From Parus major (taxonomy: Eukaryota; Chordata; Aves; Passeriformes; Paridae), in assembly GCF_001522545.3 (NCBI RefSeq), contig NC_031799.1, forward strand, positions 33,589,458-33,653,457: a stretch of DNA of 64,000 nucleotides. Direction: 5' to 3'. A program made the position numbers and the translations under genes. This document shows, piece by piece, positions 47,215 to 60,037 of the stretch. The notes beneath the pieces are model-generated. The model was given only the letters and a program-made list of their open reading frames with translations. It ran no database searches and was not told the DNA's origin. Position 1 is the stretch's first letter, and each line of letters begins with the position of its first letter.

Positions 47215-50200
47215 AACTACAGTGCTGGTTTCCCCAGATGCAGAAAAGGACCCGTCCTGCATTTAAATGCATTAATGAAAACTGAGAAATAATTGTTTCT
47301 CTTGGCTGGACATTTGGTTATTGTTCACTCCACAGACCATAAAGTGTGTTTGTTTAAGGCTCAGGGGAAGTAGAGGTCAGAAAAGAAATATTATTAAAAA
47401 AAAAAAAATAAAGTTTAGACTAATTGTTATGACAGATAAAGTTATGAAAAAGAAACAAAACCTGTTCAGTAAGTCACAAACCAAAAATCACCAGGAAATT
47501 CCAGATCCACAGATATTCTATGAGTGCTGAGTGCTGGAAGGGTCACTATTTTCTTTAACATCCTTTTAGCTTTAAAAGGGATGTAGCAGCTTTTTACATT
47601 TATTAACCAACATTTATATTTCACTTTTTAAGCAGTGGGGAAACACTACAGAAATGTGTATACCTTCTTAAGTATTTTGTTGATCTAATTTCTTACAGAG
47701 CACCCTGTCCTTCTAGGATACTTTTTTCCAGATATACATTTCTGTGAACAGTTAGTTTACTTTAATGATAAACTCAGTCTCTGGGGCTACCCATCTGTAA
47801 TAGCTCATTTCACTTCTTAGTAACTTCACTGGCTTCAGTCAGTGTTTCTGAATGCTGCTAAATATGCTGGCTGCAGAAAAAAACAATAGGATATTTAGAT
47901 TTTTCCAGGTGTTGAATTTTAAGCCACTGTAAGTTACTTTATGGTACTGATTACAAGCTAGTTCATTTTCTGTACACAAAATAAAAACAAACCAACTCCC
48001 ACCCCACATGTACACTCAATAGTAGCACTTCAGCCACAAAAACATCAAATTGGTGATAATCTTGGAAGTTTTTCCAAGTGAAATGATTCTGTGATCTGTG
48101 AAATGACCCCTGGTTATCTAACCCTCTCCAGCTGTCCAGAAAGCTGCAGGGCCACACTTGCTGCTTGCTCTGAGGCTCATCCCAGCACTTCTACTGCCAC
48201 TGCTTCCACAGCTGCTGCCACTGTCACATCTCTTCCCACTCCACCCTCAGCAGGGGCAGCAACACAGCCCCAGAGAAGGGCAGTAGCCCTGGTGATGCCA
48301 GCAACAAGAAGGAAATCATAGACCACAACAGAGCTGAGGATTGGAGCAGCAGCAGGGGTGCCCAGAGAGGAACAGAACTGAACCTAAATGTGAAATAAAA
48401 TGCTATTTAAGTAAGCTTAGAATAATGCAGGCATCATTCAGCAAGCTGCAAACAGGCTTTAAAATTAATTGTGCACAACATAATATACTACAGTAGTGAT
48501 TTTAAATACACTTGTTTATAGCAAATGACAACTATTTTTGACACAACTTCAGTAAAAAAGAGGCAGTCATGGTGCCCTTCAAGGATGAGAATGTGTCATG
48601 AACTGTCCCAGTTCTTGTTTGCTTGCTGACACATGGGGTTCATTGAAGTTTTTGTGCTTAAATATGAAAATTTTATTTTCTTTTTTTCTTCTAGATTTTA
48701 AAAAAAATAGACCCGTGTTTCTGCAGAAGCTTTTCTGGATACCTAGATTTTACTCCTATGTTTAAGCCATAGGCTGCCCATTGTTTTGTCAGGTGTATTC
48801 TCAAATGTAATTGTATGAACTGTAATTGTCTGGAGGAAAAAATATGTGTTTATTATGTACTATTTCCCCTGTAAGTGATTAAGTCATAGCAGGGTAGCAA
48901 GATGGGCAGCAATTGTATCCTTTTTAATAATTTTGGCATCCCACCTGTCTGTGCTTGCATAGAGCACCATGTCATGCTAGGCTGTTCAGGGCACAGCGTC
49001 ACTCACAAACATCTGCCACAGGCTGTGATTGTGAACCCTTCAAGGAAACAGGAGAGCCAGTCTAATAGGCAGTACTGTTTGGATGCAAGAAATAACACTT
49101 TCCCAATTTTCTGCTCTGGTTTTAGTGGAACACAAGTCCTCCATGTCCAAACCCTTCAGGATGAAAAACAGCCACTGACTTTAAAGTGAGCTCCTGAGAG
49201 CATGGGCAGCCCTCAGGAAATGCTTATCACATTGAGTGAGTTCTCATTATCGTTTGTCTCTTTTCATGGAATAGATCAGTTTTTGCATCTCTCCTTTTAA
49301 ATATGTCTAACATTTGTAAATACCTTGTCTCTCCCAAGTCTGAGACTAGCCCAGACAGCTCACTTCATGCATCCAAAGGGAATACACTGATGTAAAGGGT
49401 GTCTCAGCTCACTATGTGAGCTATGACACTATCCTAAAGTCACTTCTGTTCAATCTGGAAATGAGGATTCAAAGCAAAGCAATTACACAGGACTGACTAA
49501 AATGACACAGACTTTCCTCCTGTCTAAATGAATGTGAACAAGAGTAAAACGGCAGAAGAATAACAGCTCTGTTGAAAAGTTCTGAGCACATACCCTTGGA
49601 AACTTTTAAGAGGCTAATAAGTAAGACCATCTGAGTGAAAGAGGCTTTTATTCTCAGCTTGAGACTGCAGTGGGTGAAACTGATACCCAGCCAAATTAGT
49701 GTCAGGCACTCTCAGCAGAACTGAACTCTCTCATTTAGTAGTAGTTACTACTGTTCTGAAGTAAAAGCCTTAGCTAGTGTGTGATTAATACTGTATATTG
49801 ATTTGGTGAGAGCACAATGAAAAAGGATTTAAAAGGTAATTATATCTGCCAACTTGGAGAGCTACTTTTTTGATGAACAGAACAGCAAACAGAAGACAGG
49901 AAGTGGCTGAAGAGAAAACCAGCTAAGGTGTGAATATGTATGCATGCCAAGAATGTCTGGAGGCACCTACTGAGATAAGTAAGCCAGCTGAGGTTGCCTT
50001 TGTGCTAGTGAGCAGCAGCAGTCAGTGGGCTCTCCCTCCTGCCACAACCTCCAAGCCAATGCACTCACCTTTCAAAATATTGCTGATTGCTAAAAACAAA
50101 TTTATAGTTCATCACAATGTGAGGATATCAGTACTTTGCCAACACATGGCATCTTCTCTCTGCATGTCCCATCTTACACTAGTTAGTACTTAGAAATCAA

Positions 50201-50769
50201 ATCATCTATGAACATGAAGAAACCCCAGACTGAACTGTTAAATTCTGTTTTCACAGTACTGATGTTACCCCATTTACAGCAAAGAACAAATTTACACACT
50301 GTAACTTTCTAAAAATGATACACTAAAATCCATGCAGACACATTTAACCTTCAAAAGATGTTAGCTGACCACTCAATCAGTATTGAAGTTATGACCAGTG
50401 TGCCTACAAATTAAATTAAATTTGTTATTTGGTCAAAGTCACAAAAAAGAAAGAAGCAGAACTCCAGATGTAGTAAACTTAATACATGAACCAAAGCATC
50501 ATCCTAGCATTCATAAAAAGAACTTCTGCTCACAAATACAAGTGTTCACATTTTAGGAAATGGGAGAGGTTGTTTTTAGCTGCACACAGTTGCATTGACT
50601 CATTCTGGAAAGTTTTTGTCAAGATGAGTATACACATACTAACTTCTACTACTTATCAGGTACTCCCCACTTACCAGTAGTAGAAATGCTAACAAAACAC
50701 TTTATGGTATGTTAGCTCTTCTACTAACAATAATAACAGATGGCTCCTCTTGCCTTTGAAATAGAGCAT

Positions 50770-50818
<49 letters not shown>

Positions 50819-53800
50819 AATTGTTAGGGGACTGAAGTAGGACTAGAAGATAGAAAGCATAAAAATAACAATATGATTCACCTTTTAGCTAAGAGCCTGA
50901 GTTCAGTGTTCCAGTTAAGCAATCTCTTCTTAAAAAATGTCAAAATAAGTTTTCAGATTAATAGGCAATTTGAAATACAGGATGTTTGTTTGTCCAGACT
51001 ACATTTAAGCTGGTGCTAAGCAGAGTGTTGTGTTACCTAATTCACCTTTCCTCCTTGGAAGTGTAAGCAATGGAACATAGTGTAGTGTTGGTGATCATCA
51101 AAGGGAGGTACAGCTGCTTATAAATGCACTAAAGCATATTGCTGACAAAAATTTCAAGTTTTTTTATTGCATCTTTCCATTCCTTTACTTTACTTTTTAA
51201 CTGAACTCTTTCTCCCACATTGTTAAAATGCTGCCTTAAGGAATAGAGGAAGGAGAATCCATCCTCCTGAAAGTCGAAGACCAAGGCAAGGGGGCAGGCT
51301 TTCTAGTTTGTACAGTCTTGAAAGATTTTCATTCAGTCATTTCATTTCAGACCATTTTTAAGGTCTTGGCTTAAGCTGTGCTATTCCATTTGTTATGGCA
51401 CTAGAATAGCTACAGACCTACTTATCAAAGATTTTTTTAAAAGTAATACTCCTAATACTTATAAAACACTGAGGCCTTCACAGGCTGAATACTGCCAGTG
51501 CGTTTGGGGATCTACTTCCCCAAACATTCCTCTCCCCAGAACAGAAGTAAAAATAAACATTAATGGATATTTAATAGGAAGGGTAAGGAAGTAAAAGTGA
51601 AGGTAATATGTAGAATAACTGGAAAACTATGTAGCCAGTATTGAGACCTGAGACTTCTGAAACTGAAAAAGGTCTCACTGAGGAAAGGCAGAAAAACCTT
51701 CAAACAGACTTTTCCTGGGGGAGTTATAACCTGTAGAAATTGAGCCAAATAGTCCGAATTCAATACTGTTGCCAATAGCTACCACATATTTGTTACTTAC
51801 TACATTTTCCCCAACTCATAATGACCTGCTTGTCCCAGGCAGAAACACAGTTCAGAAAAACTTCACACTTAGAGGAGCTCAGTTACTTTTATTATAACTC
51901 TTGCCTGAGCTACATCTAATTTTATAGATACTGGGTAATGCCTCAAATGAAGGTGTGTAAGAAAGCCTCATAATTAAGTCTTGCAATAATATTTTTTACT
52001 AGGTAATAAGACTATTTGTGTCACCCAGACCAGTCCAGAACTAGTTGCTATCTAGTAGTAGTTTTCTCCTTAATGAGCATTGCAATAATAGGTAAAACAG
52101 TTTTCCCCAGACTTCACAGCAGTTAGGACAGACTATTACATTGCTAATAGAACAGCCAAAGAATGTACAGTGCAAGTGTACTGGCCCTAGGCTGTTATTT
52201 TGCCTATGCAAATAGTTGCAACACACTGCATACAGTCTCAGAAATGCAAGAAGAGGAAAAAGAGGAAGAGGGCTAATCGAGAAGGCAGAGAGCTGGAGGG
52301 GGAAGGGTGTGTAGTGGGACAGCAGCAGCAGGACAGTGCACAGCCACAGGCAGGAGTGAACCTGGCAGCTGGTAAAGAGCTGCTCAGATAAAATGTTCAC
52401 TCTAAACAACAGCCTCTCTGCAGGCTATCTTGGGAAGCAGGAATCACCCAAGCCTGGTTTATGATAACCAGTGGTGAGGGAAAGGCATTTGCTGCCACAA
52501 GCTGTGAGCAGAGTAAGTTAGGCTTCTGTCCTTCTGAGCCATTGCAGGGGCTCGAGGGAGAATTCTTAAGAACAGGAAAAAACCCATTCTTTAGACATGT
52601 ATTTACTTTCAAACTGGCTCTACATGAAGAAGCTACCAAAAACCAGACATGGTCAGGTTTTCACTTTTCTTGTTAATATACTCAGAAAAAACTCAGCTTG
52701 TCAACCTGGATCACCAAATGACTAATGTTTATTTTTGACTTGCCATGTGCACCCAGTTTCTAACTCTTGAGTGATCTTGGAACAGCTGACAGAAATGTCC
52801 CTCAGATGAATCCCTCTGCTGATGACTGCAGCAGTTGATGACCATGACATTCAAACACTTGTATTTCCCAAGCAGAGGCACTTGTACATCTTGCAGGCAC
52901 CTTGTAACATCTGCATGTTCAAAAGGATGTGCAGTCAAAGTTTGTTCAACTTCTTGGATAGAGCTTATTAAATATTAAAAAACCCACTGGAGACCCACAG
53001 AATTTCCACGTTACTCATAGCAATATTCATATTATGATGTTTAAATAATCTGGAGTTTTCTTTTCTACATACATTAAAATGTTTTTAGGTTTGCCCCTTT
53101 TTTTATGAAGCAATTACACTTGTTTGCTCTCTTCTTTCTTTTTTTATCACACATTGTCAGCTGCCCGATAGAACCTGTGTTGACTTCCTTATTTGTGTTT
53201 CTTTAATGAAGACAGAATGTCCAGCCACTCAGCAAGCTTAATAATTTACAAAAGCAAAATCCTGGGTGAAAGCAGCCCAACATAACTCAGTACTTTCTCT
53301 CGTATACACTTGCACATCTCTGTTAGTCTTCACCAATAAATCTGAAGGTCTGTCACACATCTGCTCCTCCATGCACACCACAGGGATTAGTGGCATGACA
53401 AATCAAGCTGGTTAAAGCAGTTGCCAGTATATAGGGTAGGTTCCTTGTGGCCTTGATGACAGGAGGACGTCTATCACGGGGCAAGCTCTGAGCACTTGCA
53501 GAAGCTGACTGGCCTCCATGCTTCTCCTCCTGTGGGAAAGGAGCAGGTGCTGGAACCATATGGGCACTTCATGGACTTCAGATCTGGATGTATGGAAATG
53601 CAAATTAACAAAAATAGGCAGACCCTCCAAAGCTTTTTCTTCCTCCTGAATTTATAAAATCTTTCTACAACTCACACTAATAAATGAATATGTGTTATGC
53701 TCACTTAAAAAAAACCAAAACGAGTAGCAGTGAGAAGTTGTGTTACCAGATTGTGAACTATCACTGGGACAAAGTAACAACTAAAAGAACCACAGACTCT

Positions 53801-54089
53801 GTATTTTTGTAGTGTACCTGAAGAAATTCATATGTTTATTCTGTTGGGCATAAAAATGGTTGTATCCCTGGGACAGCTAACTTAACATCCAGCACCCCAA
53901 TAGGCAGCAGAGCAACAGATGCAGATCTTTCAAAGCTTGATTGCAACATAAAAGCTTGAATGCAATGTAATCCTGTTCAACTCTGGCTTTGCTCACAGAT
54001 TTATGCAGCTATACATATGCATATATATTTATTAATATGTGCTTACTGGGCCTACATCATATCACACCTGTCTACCTAGGTGAGTTGTT
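47215..54089. other. Intergenic stretch, no gene supported
   Basis: AT-rich. A GC-richer unassigned patch lies at about 48110-48370, a 40-base A run at 50776-50815 and a purine-rich patch at 52240-52315. Open frames are short and show no family features. Confidence 0.5.
50776..50815. repeat. A40 homopolymer
   Basis: Forty consecutive A residues. No retroposon body, intron-less gene copy or target-site duplication was recognised next to it, so it is listed as a simple repeat. Confidence 0.9.
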
Positions 54090-54766
54090 GTCTTAGGTTT
54101 CAATGCAAGATGCAACCAAAAGTGTGAATTCTATAATCAGCTGTTAAAATCAGGTGGGGCAGTGATCTTTATCTCTTCCACAACCCCTCCTCCCTCCAGG
54201 GGGTATCTCCTGTTAATGGGCCAGTGAGTCTCACTGCATGGCTGATAAAATTACATTATCCCATTGTGAGATGCTCCACCCAGGGGGAGGAGCCAAGTAT
54301 TCCTACCTGGATATAATCTGAGACTTGGAACACCACAGTCAGCCTTTTTCCACTGGATTCCCAGAAGATCAGACTGTTCTACACCATCACTGGACCTTCA
54401 GAGGAAAATTACACCCTTCTACAGGATCACTGCTTCAACAGAACCACATCTGTCACTCCAGGAGGGCTGCAGCCACCATTTAATCTGACTGCTACCAACA
54501 CTCTGACCAACAGGGTGTCAGGTTGTATTCTGACTCTGACAGTGGCTTTTGTACTATGGTATTTTATTTTAATTTTCCTATTAAGTAGTATTTTGTTGGG
54601 TTTTTTTATTTATACATAGTAGTAAAGAACTGTTATTCCTACTCCCATGTCTTTTCCTGAGAGCCCTTTAATTTCAAAATTATAATAATTCAGAGGGAGG
54701 GGTTTACATTTTCCATTTCAAGGGAGGCTCCTACCTTCCTTAGCATACACCTATCTTTTCAAGTCA
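54090..54766 (+). mobile_element. Solo LTR of an endogenous retrovirus (family C)
   Basis: LTR layout: a U3 with 'GAGATGCTCCACCCAGGGGGAGGAG', a TATAAT box at 54312-54317, an R region starting near the CACAGTCAGCC sequence, 'AGTAAAGAACTGTTATTCCTACTCCCATGTC' as the RNA 3' end zone, and a terminal 'AGGGGTTTACATTTTCCATTTCAAGGGAGGCTCCTACCTTCCTTAGC' segment. The sequence resembles a common passerine ERV LTR that I recall. No gag, pol or env flanks it. Confidence 0.8.
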
Positions 54767-55577
54767 AGAGATGTGTCATCACTCTGTTTCACCGTCTCTG
54801 AACTTCAGGTCACTAAAGATTCTGAGAAACCTTCTTGTGCTTCCTCAAGATTCCCACTGCACCACATTCCTACTTCAAGGGACAGCACTTAAAATAGAGC
54901 TGTTTGAATTAGAAACATGGAAAACAAAGCCATTCATAAATAGTAATTATTCATTTGAAGATGGCATAAAGTTAGGAAGCTTATAAATGGACGAAGTGCT
55001 GGTGAACGGCAACAGGAAAATAAAAACACCTAATATGGATTAGTAGCAGTAGTAGTTAATAAATCATTATTATTATTATTAATAATAATAATAGTAATAA
55101 TAATAATAACAACTACTTACCAGGCTAAGCAAACCAGAGAGTAAAAAGTCCAGAGTAAGCTATTAGGGATGCAAAAGATTGTCTCTTGTGGGTTCTATTC
55201 AGCATTCACAAAAAAAGTCCACTCTTGCTCTCATCCTACTCCTTTTCCTAAGCTGTTTCTTGTCATATGAGAGGAAAATAGAGAACCAGCTTTGCGGAAA
55301 GTGAAGCAGCTGAAATCATAGTGGAAAATGAGAAGGATGTCTAGGCAGCCTCAGAAGGGAAATTCTGAGGGGGGTTTACCCCATTACCCCATTTTGTCCC
55401 TGTCTGATTTGGCACAAGAGTGCTTTTTTTTTTAATCCCCCACCCCAAGACTTGCTAAATCTGGCAAGTAAGTTAACAATTTTGGTGACAACATTGTTTC
55501 TGTGGGTTCACATGACCAACCTCATGTATTTTTTATTTAGCAGGCCAAATTAATGTTTATTAAGAGTAGCCTGATCT
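54767..55577. other. Spacer with an AAT/ATT patch
   Basis: No gene seen. Contains the palindromic trinucleotide repeat at 55065-55110. Confidence 0.5.
55065..55110. repeat. (ATT)n(AAT)n trinucleotide repeat
   Basis: About five ATT units switch to AAT units at the centre and continue with one GTA interruption, so the array is largely self-complementary. Confidence 0.92.
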
Positions 55578-56128
55578 GGTGTACTGGTTTTGGCTGGGTT
55601 ACAAGTTACCTTTCTTCTTGTATGTTTCTGTTTTGGATTTGTTGCCAAAATGACAATGACAGCAAACAAATCACAGAATCATAGAATGGCCTGAGCTGGA
55701 AGGAAATTTAAAGATCATCTAGTTCCAAACCACCTGCCATGGACAGGCACACCTTCTACTAGACCAGGATGCTCAAAGCTCCATCCACTCTGACCGTAAC
55801 CAGGGGAGGGGCATCCACAACTTCTGTGGGAAACCTGTTCCAGTGCCTCACCACCCTCTCAGTAAATTTTTTTGTAATTATTGCTACACAGGTTTACATA
55901 GAGTCAAGCCATTTTCTGCTCCTCCACCCAACCCAACAGCAACTGGGCATGCACAAGGAGTCGGGACTGGAAACAGTCAGAACAGTTGAATCCAGCTGAT
56001 CAAAGGGATATCACAACCTGACCATAAAACATCATGCTCAGCACACAGCTGGGATGAAAAGACTTTTACCCTTCCAAATCCAGCTGTGAGGAGTGAGCGA
56101 ATGAGTGTCTGTGGCAGGACAGCATCTG
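55578..56128 (+). mobile_element. ERVL-type LTR interrupted by a CR1
   Basis: The start 'GTACTGGTTTTGGCTGGGTTACAAGTTACC' and 'GTTTTGGATTTGTTGCC' match the first part of the 45.7 kb LTR. After the CR1 insert, 'TTATTGCTACACAGGTTTACATAGAGTCAAGCC', 'TTTTCTGCTCCTCC', 'AGCTGATCAAAGGGATA' and 'AGTGAGCGAATGAGTGTCTG' continue it in order. Part of the 3' half (the Pol II terminal region) is deleted, so the LTR is defective. Confidence 0.8.
55673..55872 (-). mobile_element. CR1 LINE 3' fragment inserted in the LTR
   Basis: Begins on + with 'AATCACAGAATCATAGAATGGCCTGAGCTGGAAGG', then 'AAAGATCATCTAGTTCCAAACCACCTGCCATGGACAGGCACACC' and ends near 'CTGTTCCAGTGCCTCACCACCCTCTCAG'. This is a 5'-truncated CR1 tail in reverse orientation. 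It is younger than the LTR that contains it. Confidence 0.92.
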
Positions 56129-59100
56129 TGAGATGGTAAGAAAAGCAGAAAGCTCCCCATCTAACCAGAGCTGTGAATGAGACACTTCTCACAGTTACTG
56201 TGTGTCATAGCCTACCAGACAGAACAGAGATTCCAAATCTCCAATTACTGAAAACAAAATTCTATTTTAAAATAAATGTTTCCTAAGAAAATTGATTCCA
56301 GAGCAAAGAGCAGCAGCCATTATCTGCAAATCTTTCCACCTGGGAAATACAGTGAACACCTGGATAATGTAACCTTACTGGTGGACCATGTTCTAGGTTT
56401 ATCTGTTCAGTGAGTATGATCATATATCAGTGATGGAACTCCACCAAAGCCAACTCTTCTACTTAAGGAGTATCATTAGTGGATCAGCAAGGTCTCACTA
56501 ATTTTGCTGCTTGATCCCAAAATCTGCAGTGTTCAATTCACTTTTTTCACCATACTGATATTCTTTCCTGTTCTAGTGGTAATGCAGTAGGAAGTGAGCC
56601 AATAGATAATTTGAGGCCTTTTATTGCTGTATAAATGTATGCCACCATATACCATTGTGACAGCTTCAGGAGATGGCAGCTTCTCCTCTGAGCACTGCTA
56701 TTGATCTGCCAAGTTATACAAGAACCCTCTCCTGAGGCGTTAAGTTCGGGTTTTTTTCATTTTACATTGCATTTCTGGTCTCCATTTTTCCTCCTTGGTA
56801 CAGTTCATCTCCTGTTCTGTCATTTCTCTCCTGCAGCTATTTTCCACTATGAAACACCATATTCCATATACCCCTCAATTGCATCTTGCTCTTTCCTTTC
56901 TATATTTAGTTTCCTAATTCACATTTATGACGTCTTCTGACTCATGCTTATTCTGTTCAAATCACTAAGAAATGTGCAAAATTTCTTTTTCTAAATTTAT
57001 ACAACATTTCCCATTTCTTCAGCTTTCTCCTCTGCGCTGTCTACACAAGGGCTGAGTGGATTTTATTCTACACTGAGTGAACACCAGATTAAGCCACTTA
57101 TCTCCAGGGGTTCCATAATTTCTTTAAATAAGGGGGGAAAAGAACATTTGGAACAGAGCTCACTTGTGCTTCTTTTAAGTAATGGCTCCAGGCAAACAGG
57201 CTTTCTATGCTTCAGGTTTCCCCAAGGAGAATCAGAATTTGGAAGGAGGCTGGATTCTCAAGCAGAAAGATGCCTGTAACCCTACCCTCCCCCAGTCATT
57301 TCCCTGACCTGTCCTTCCCTCCCCTAGTTTTCCTTTCTCTGACTGATAATTTTAGCAGTGTTCCTTATTCTTACATTTTACTTTACATAAAGGCCAAATT
57401 TCACATTTATATTCTCTGTGTTCTTTCAGCTGAGTGTTTAAGACAATGTTATTCATACTTCAAAGGGATGAAGGCAGAGATGAGGTTTTGCAGTCTTGAT
57501 GGCTTAACACAGGTCTGTGCTAGAAAGCCAGCACTTCATTTTCATTCAGAGAGTCTGCTTTACATGCCAGGCCTCAGGGAACAGCATGGGAAGTACTCTG
57601 TGGATTACTTTCCTGCCATTGCTGGAGGCTCCTTTGCTTGCTGCAAAGAGGCAAGGAGATAAGGTTTTGACACAGCAGATTTGAATTTTCTTTCAACTGA
57701 TTATATTTTAGTGGTAAGTTTTGACTTGGCTAAATAGACAGTACTGAGAAGTGAAATAAAGGAATAAATTTAATTCCTTTGAACAGTGTGGCTTGAAAAG
57801 CTTAGAGTTCAAGTTTTTCTGACAGACTAGATCCTGCATGAGAAACACTGCACTTTTTTTTTTTTCTGCAGCAGCCCCCCACAGAGGTCACAGCTGGTCA
57901 ACTCAAACACAAGAGAAACCTCATTCTTTGCAGTCAGTATTTACTCCTAAGACTGTTCATAGGTGACCAGTGTTGTGTTAGGACAGGCAATTGGTCTATT
58001 GCCTCAAGGCATTTAAAAATCATTCAGAAACAGTGCTGTGCTGCATTCAAACTACTTGTTTGTAACGTGGTATTTGCCTGAAATGACATTTCTTCTGTCT
58101 TTACACTCCAAATATGATGCACTATAGTGGTGACATAGGACAGTGCGTTCCCACACCTAACATAATTCTGGTTTCAAGACTAAAACCTTCATCCTTTGAA
58201 GCCAATGAAGACCCTGCTAACAATGCAAGTATATGCACATATTAGCACACAAAATTGATTTTTTTTCTAGTAATAATAGAATTAGTTTCATTAAAAAGAA
58301 AAAAAAGGCAATTTTGCTTTTGGATTCCTGTTTTATATAAAAGACCAAGACACTGGATTTTCCAAAATGAAAAAAAAAAAAAGGAGATTGCAAGTGTGCT
58401 TGTAAAATCAGTCATGTGGGTTTTTTTCCCTAAAAACAACAATTGCTACAGGATCAACCAACAGAGATACATAAAAAAGCCTACAGCAGTCTGCACTTTT
58501 AAATGTACTGTCGTGTACCAAAAGTCTTGAGAGAGGTTCTGCCTTACTTCCACAAAACAACATTTAACATGGTTATCTCAAATACAAGAAGACAAGGAAT
58601 AAAAAAATGTTATGAGTTTAGACTGCAGTTCCTTTTAGGTTCTCAAATTTGGCAGAGCACAGCCCAGTCAATTCTACTGCTTGGGTTGAATGGACAAACT
58701 AGAGTCACCAGGACTGCTGAGAGAATTCACACTGTGGGAGCAGTGACCACTTCTTCTGAAATGAGTGAATGTTCCTAGGAAAAGTAAGTCTAAGAACCAA
58801 GCATAATTTTCAAACAAAAATTTTAAACATAATTTTTAAAGAGACTTCGGTACCTTTGCAAAGTAATTATTTGGGAGGAGAGTTTGTATTTTGTAGAGGT
58901 TTACCTTTTTTCAAGGAAGGACCACATAACTGTAAATCGTAACAGTGCGAACAGTATTTAACTTAACAGTGCTATTCTCTGGTCTTTTGAGCACAGAAAT
59001 GATTTCCTGCATGCTAACTGTATTTTGTAATGGGAACAGGGTGCCAGAAGGGTTGCATGACTGGAGGAAAGGGACAGCGAATGAGAAGTAAAACTGCTAA

Positions 59101-60014
59101 TCTCCTGATTCTTGTTCAATTGGTTTAATTTGTGCCAGGCAATACAGGGACACCCTTCTTGTTTCTAGAAATAAATAAATATGGCTGCACAGCTAACACA
59201 ATCTGATCTGTCATTTATCCCCACTAGTTCCACTAGTAGGAAACTGAGGGTCACTTCCAACACTCAAACTGATAATTTGGCAAACATCTGAAAAATCTCC
59301 AAACTTATCAGTCAAGTAACCTGTTTTCAACAAGCATGAAAGTTTTGTTTAATCCAACTTATTTGACTCTAAAAAGGTCTAGAAGCACTCAGAGAGCTGC
59401 TTGCAGGTGAGTGGCAATTAAGAAGCCACAGTGCATCACCTTTAATCTCATATTTGGTGCCTCACTGGACAATGCTCAGGATAGCTCCAAAAATCAGCCA
59501 GGTTTACTTAAAGTAGTGGTAGTATAAATTGGCCCATTTGGCACAGAAGTAGACTAGCGTGTGGGCACAATGCACCAGGCAGGTGAGAGGACTGCATGTC
59601 CACCAGCTCTGACCCCTTCCTTCACTGAAGTCAGTCAGGTTGCTAATGTGCTCAGGGTGGTTTCACAGTCAATGTCCTCCTGCCCCACAGCTTTTGCCTT
59701 TCTGACATATGAGATGGACTATGTGCATTTGATCTTTACACAATAGCATGGACACAAATTAGAAAGAAATTTAAAGAGTTCCTTCTGCTTTCTTTCAGGA
59801 ACAAAAGCCAGGATTTTAATACATGGAGATGGGGAATGATACCATGAGATGTAAAATTGAGTCCATTTCAGTTTTTGGAAGGATAGACAGGGAATGCAAA
59901 GGAAAACAAAAAATGTTTAACTATGCAAAGAACTTATCTGAACCAATCAAGTGTTCCCATGCACCCAGAGAATAAAAAAACACCACAATTTGGAGCTGAA
60001 AGGAAACATGACCA
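56129..60014. other. Intergenic stretch before the convergent gene
   Basis: No gene or recognisable transposon was seen. The 151-codon + frame at 57207-57662 lacks splice context and any family motif. A T-rich run occurs near 57855 and an A-rich run near 58372. Confidence 0.5.
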
Positions 60015-60031
60015 GTGGTGCGTTGCAATTC

Positions 60032-60037
60032 TTTATT
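60032..60037 (-). terminator. Polyadenylation signal of the minus-strand gene
   Basis: Reads AATAAA on the minus strand, followed by 'GAATTGCAACGCACCA' with CA cleavage-type dinucleotides 10-17 bases on, then 'CTGGTCATGTTT', a G/T-rich element. The arrangement is close to textbook, and better than most random AATAAA matches in AT-rich DNA. Confidence 0.5.

Noticed and set aside
50776..50815. Poly-A tail of a processed pseudogene
   Set aside because: No gene-like sequence or target-site duplication was recognised on either side.
57207..57662. 151-codon + strand ORF
   Set aside because: No domain, no splice context and no recognisable similarity; its length is within chance for this much sequence.
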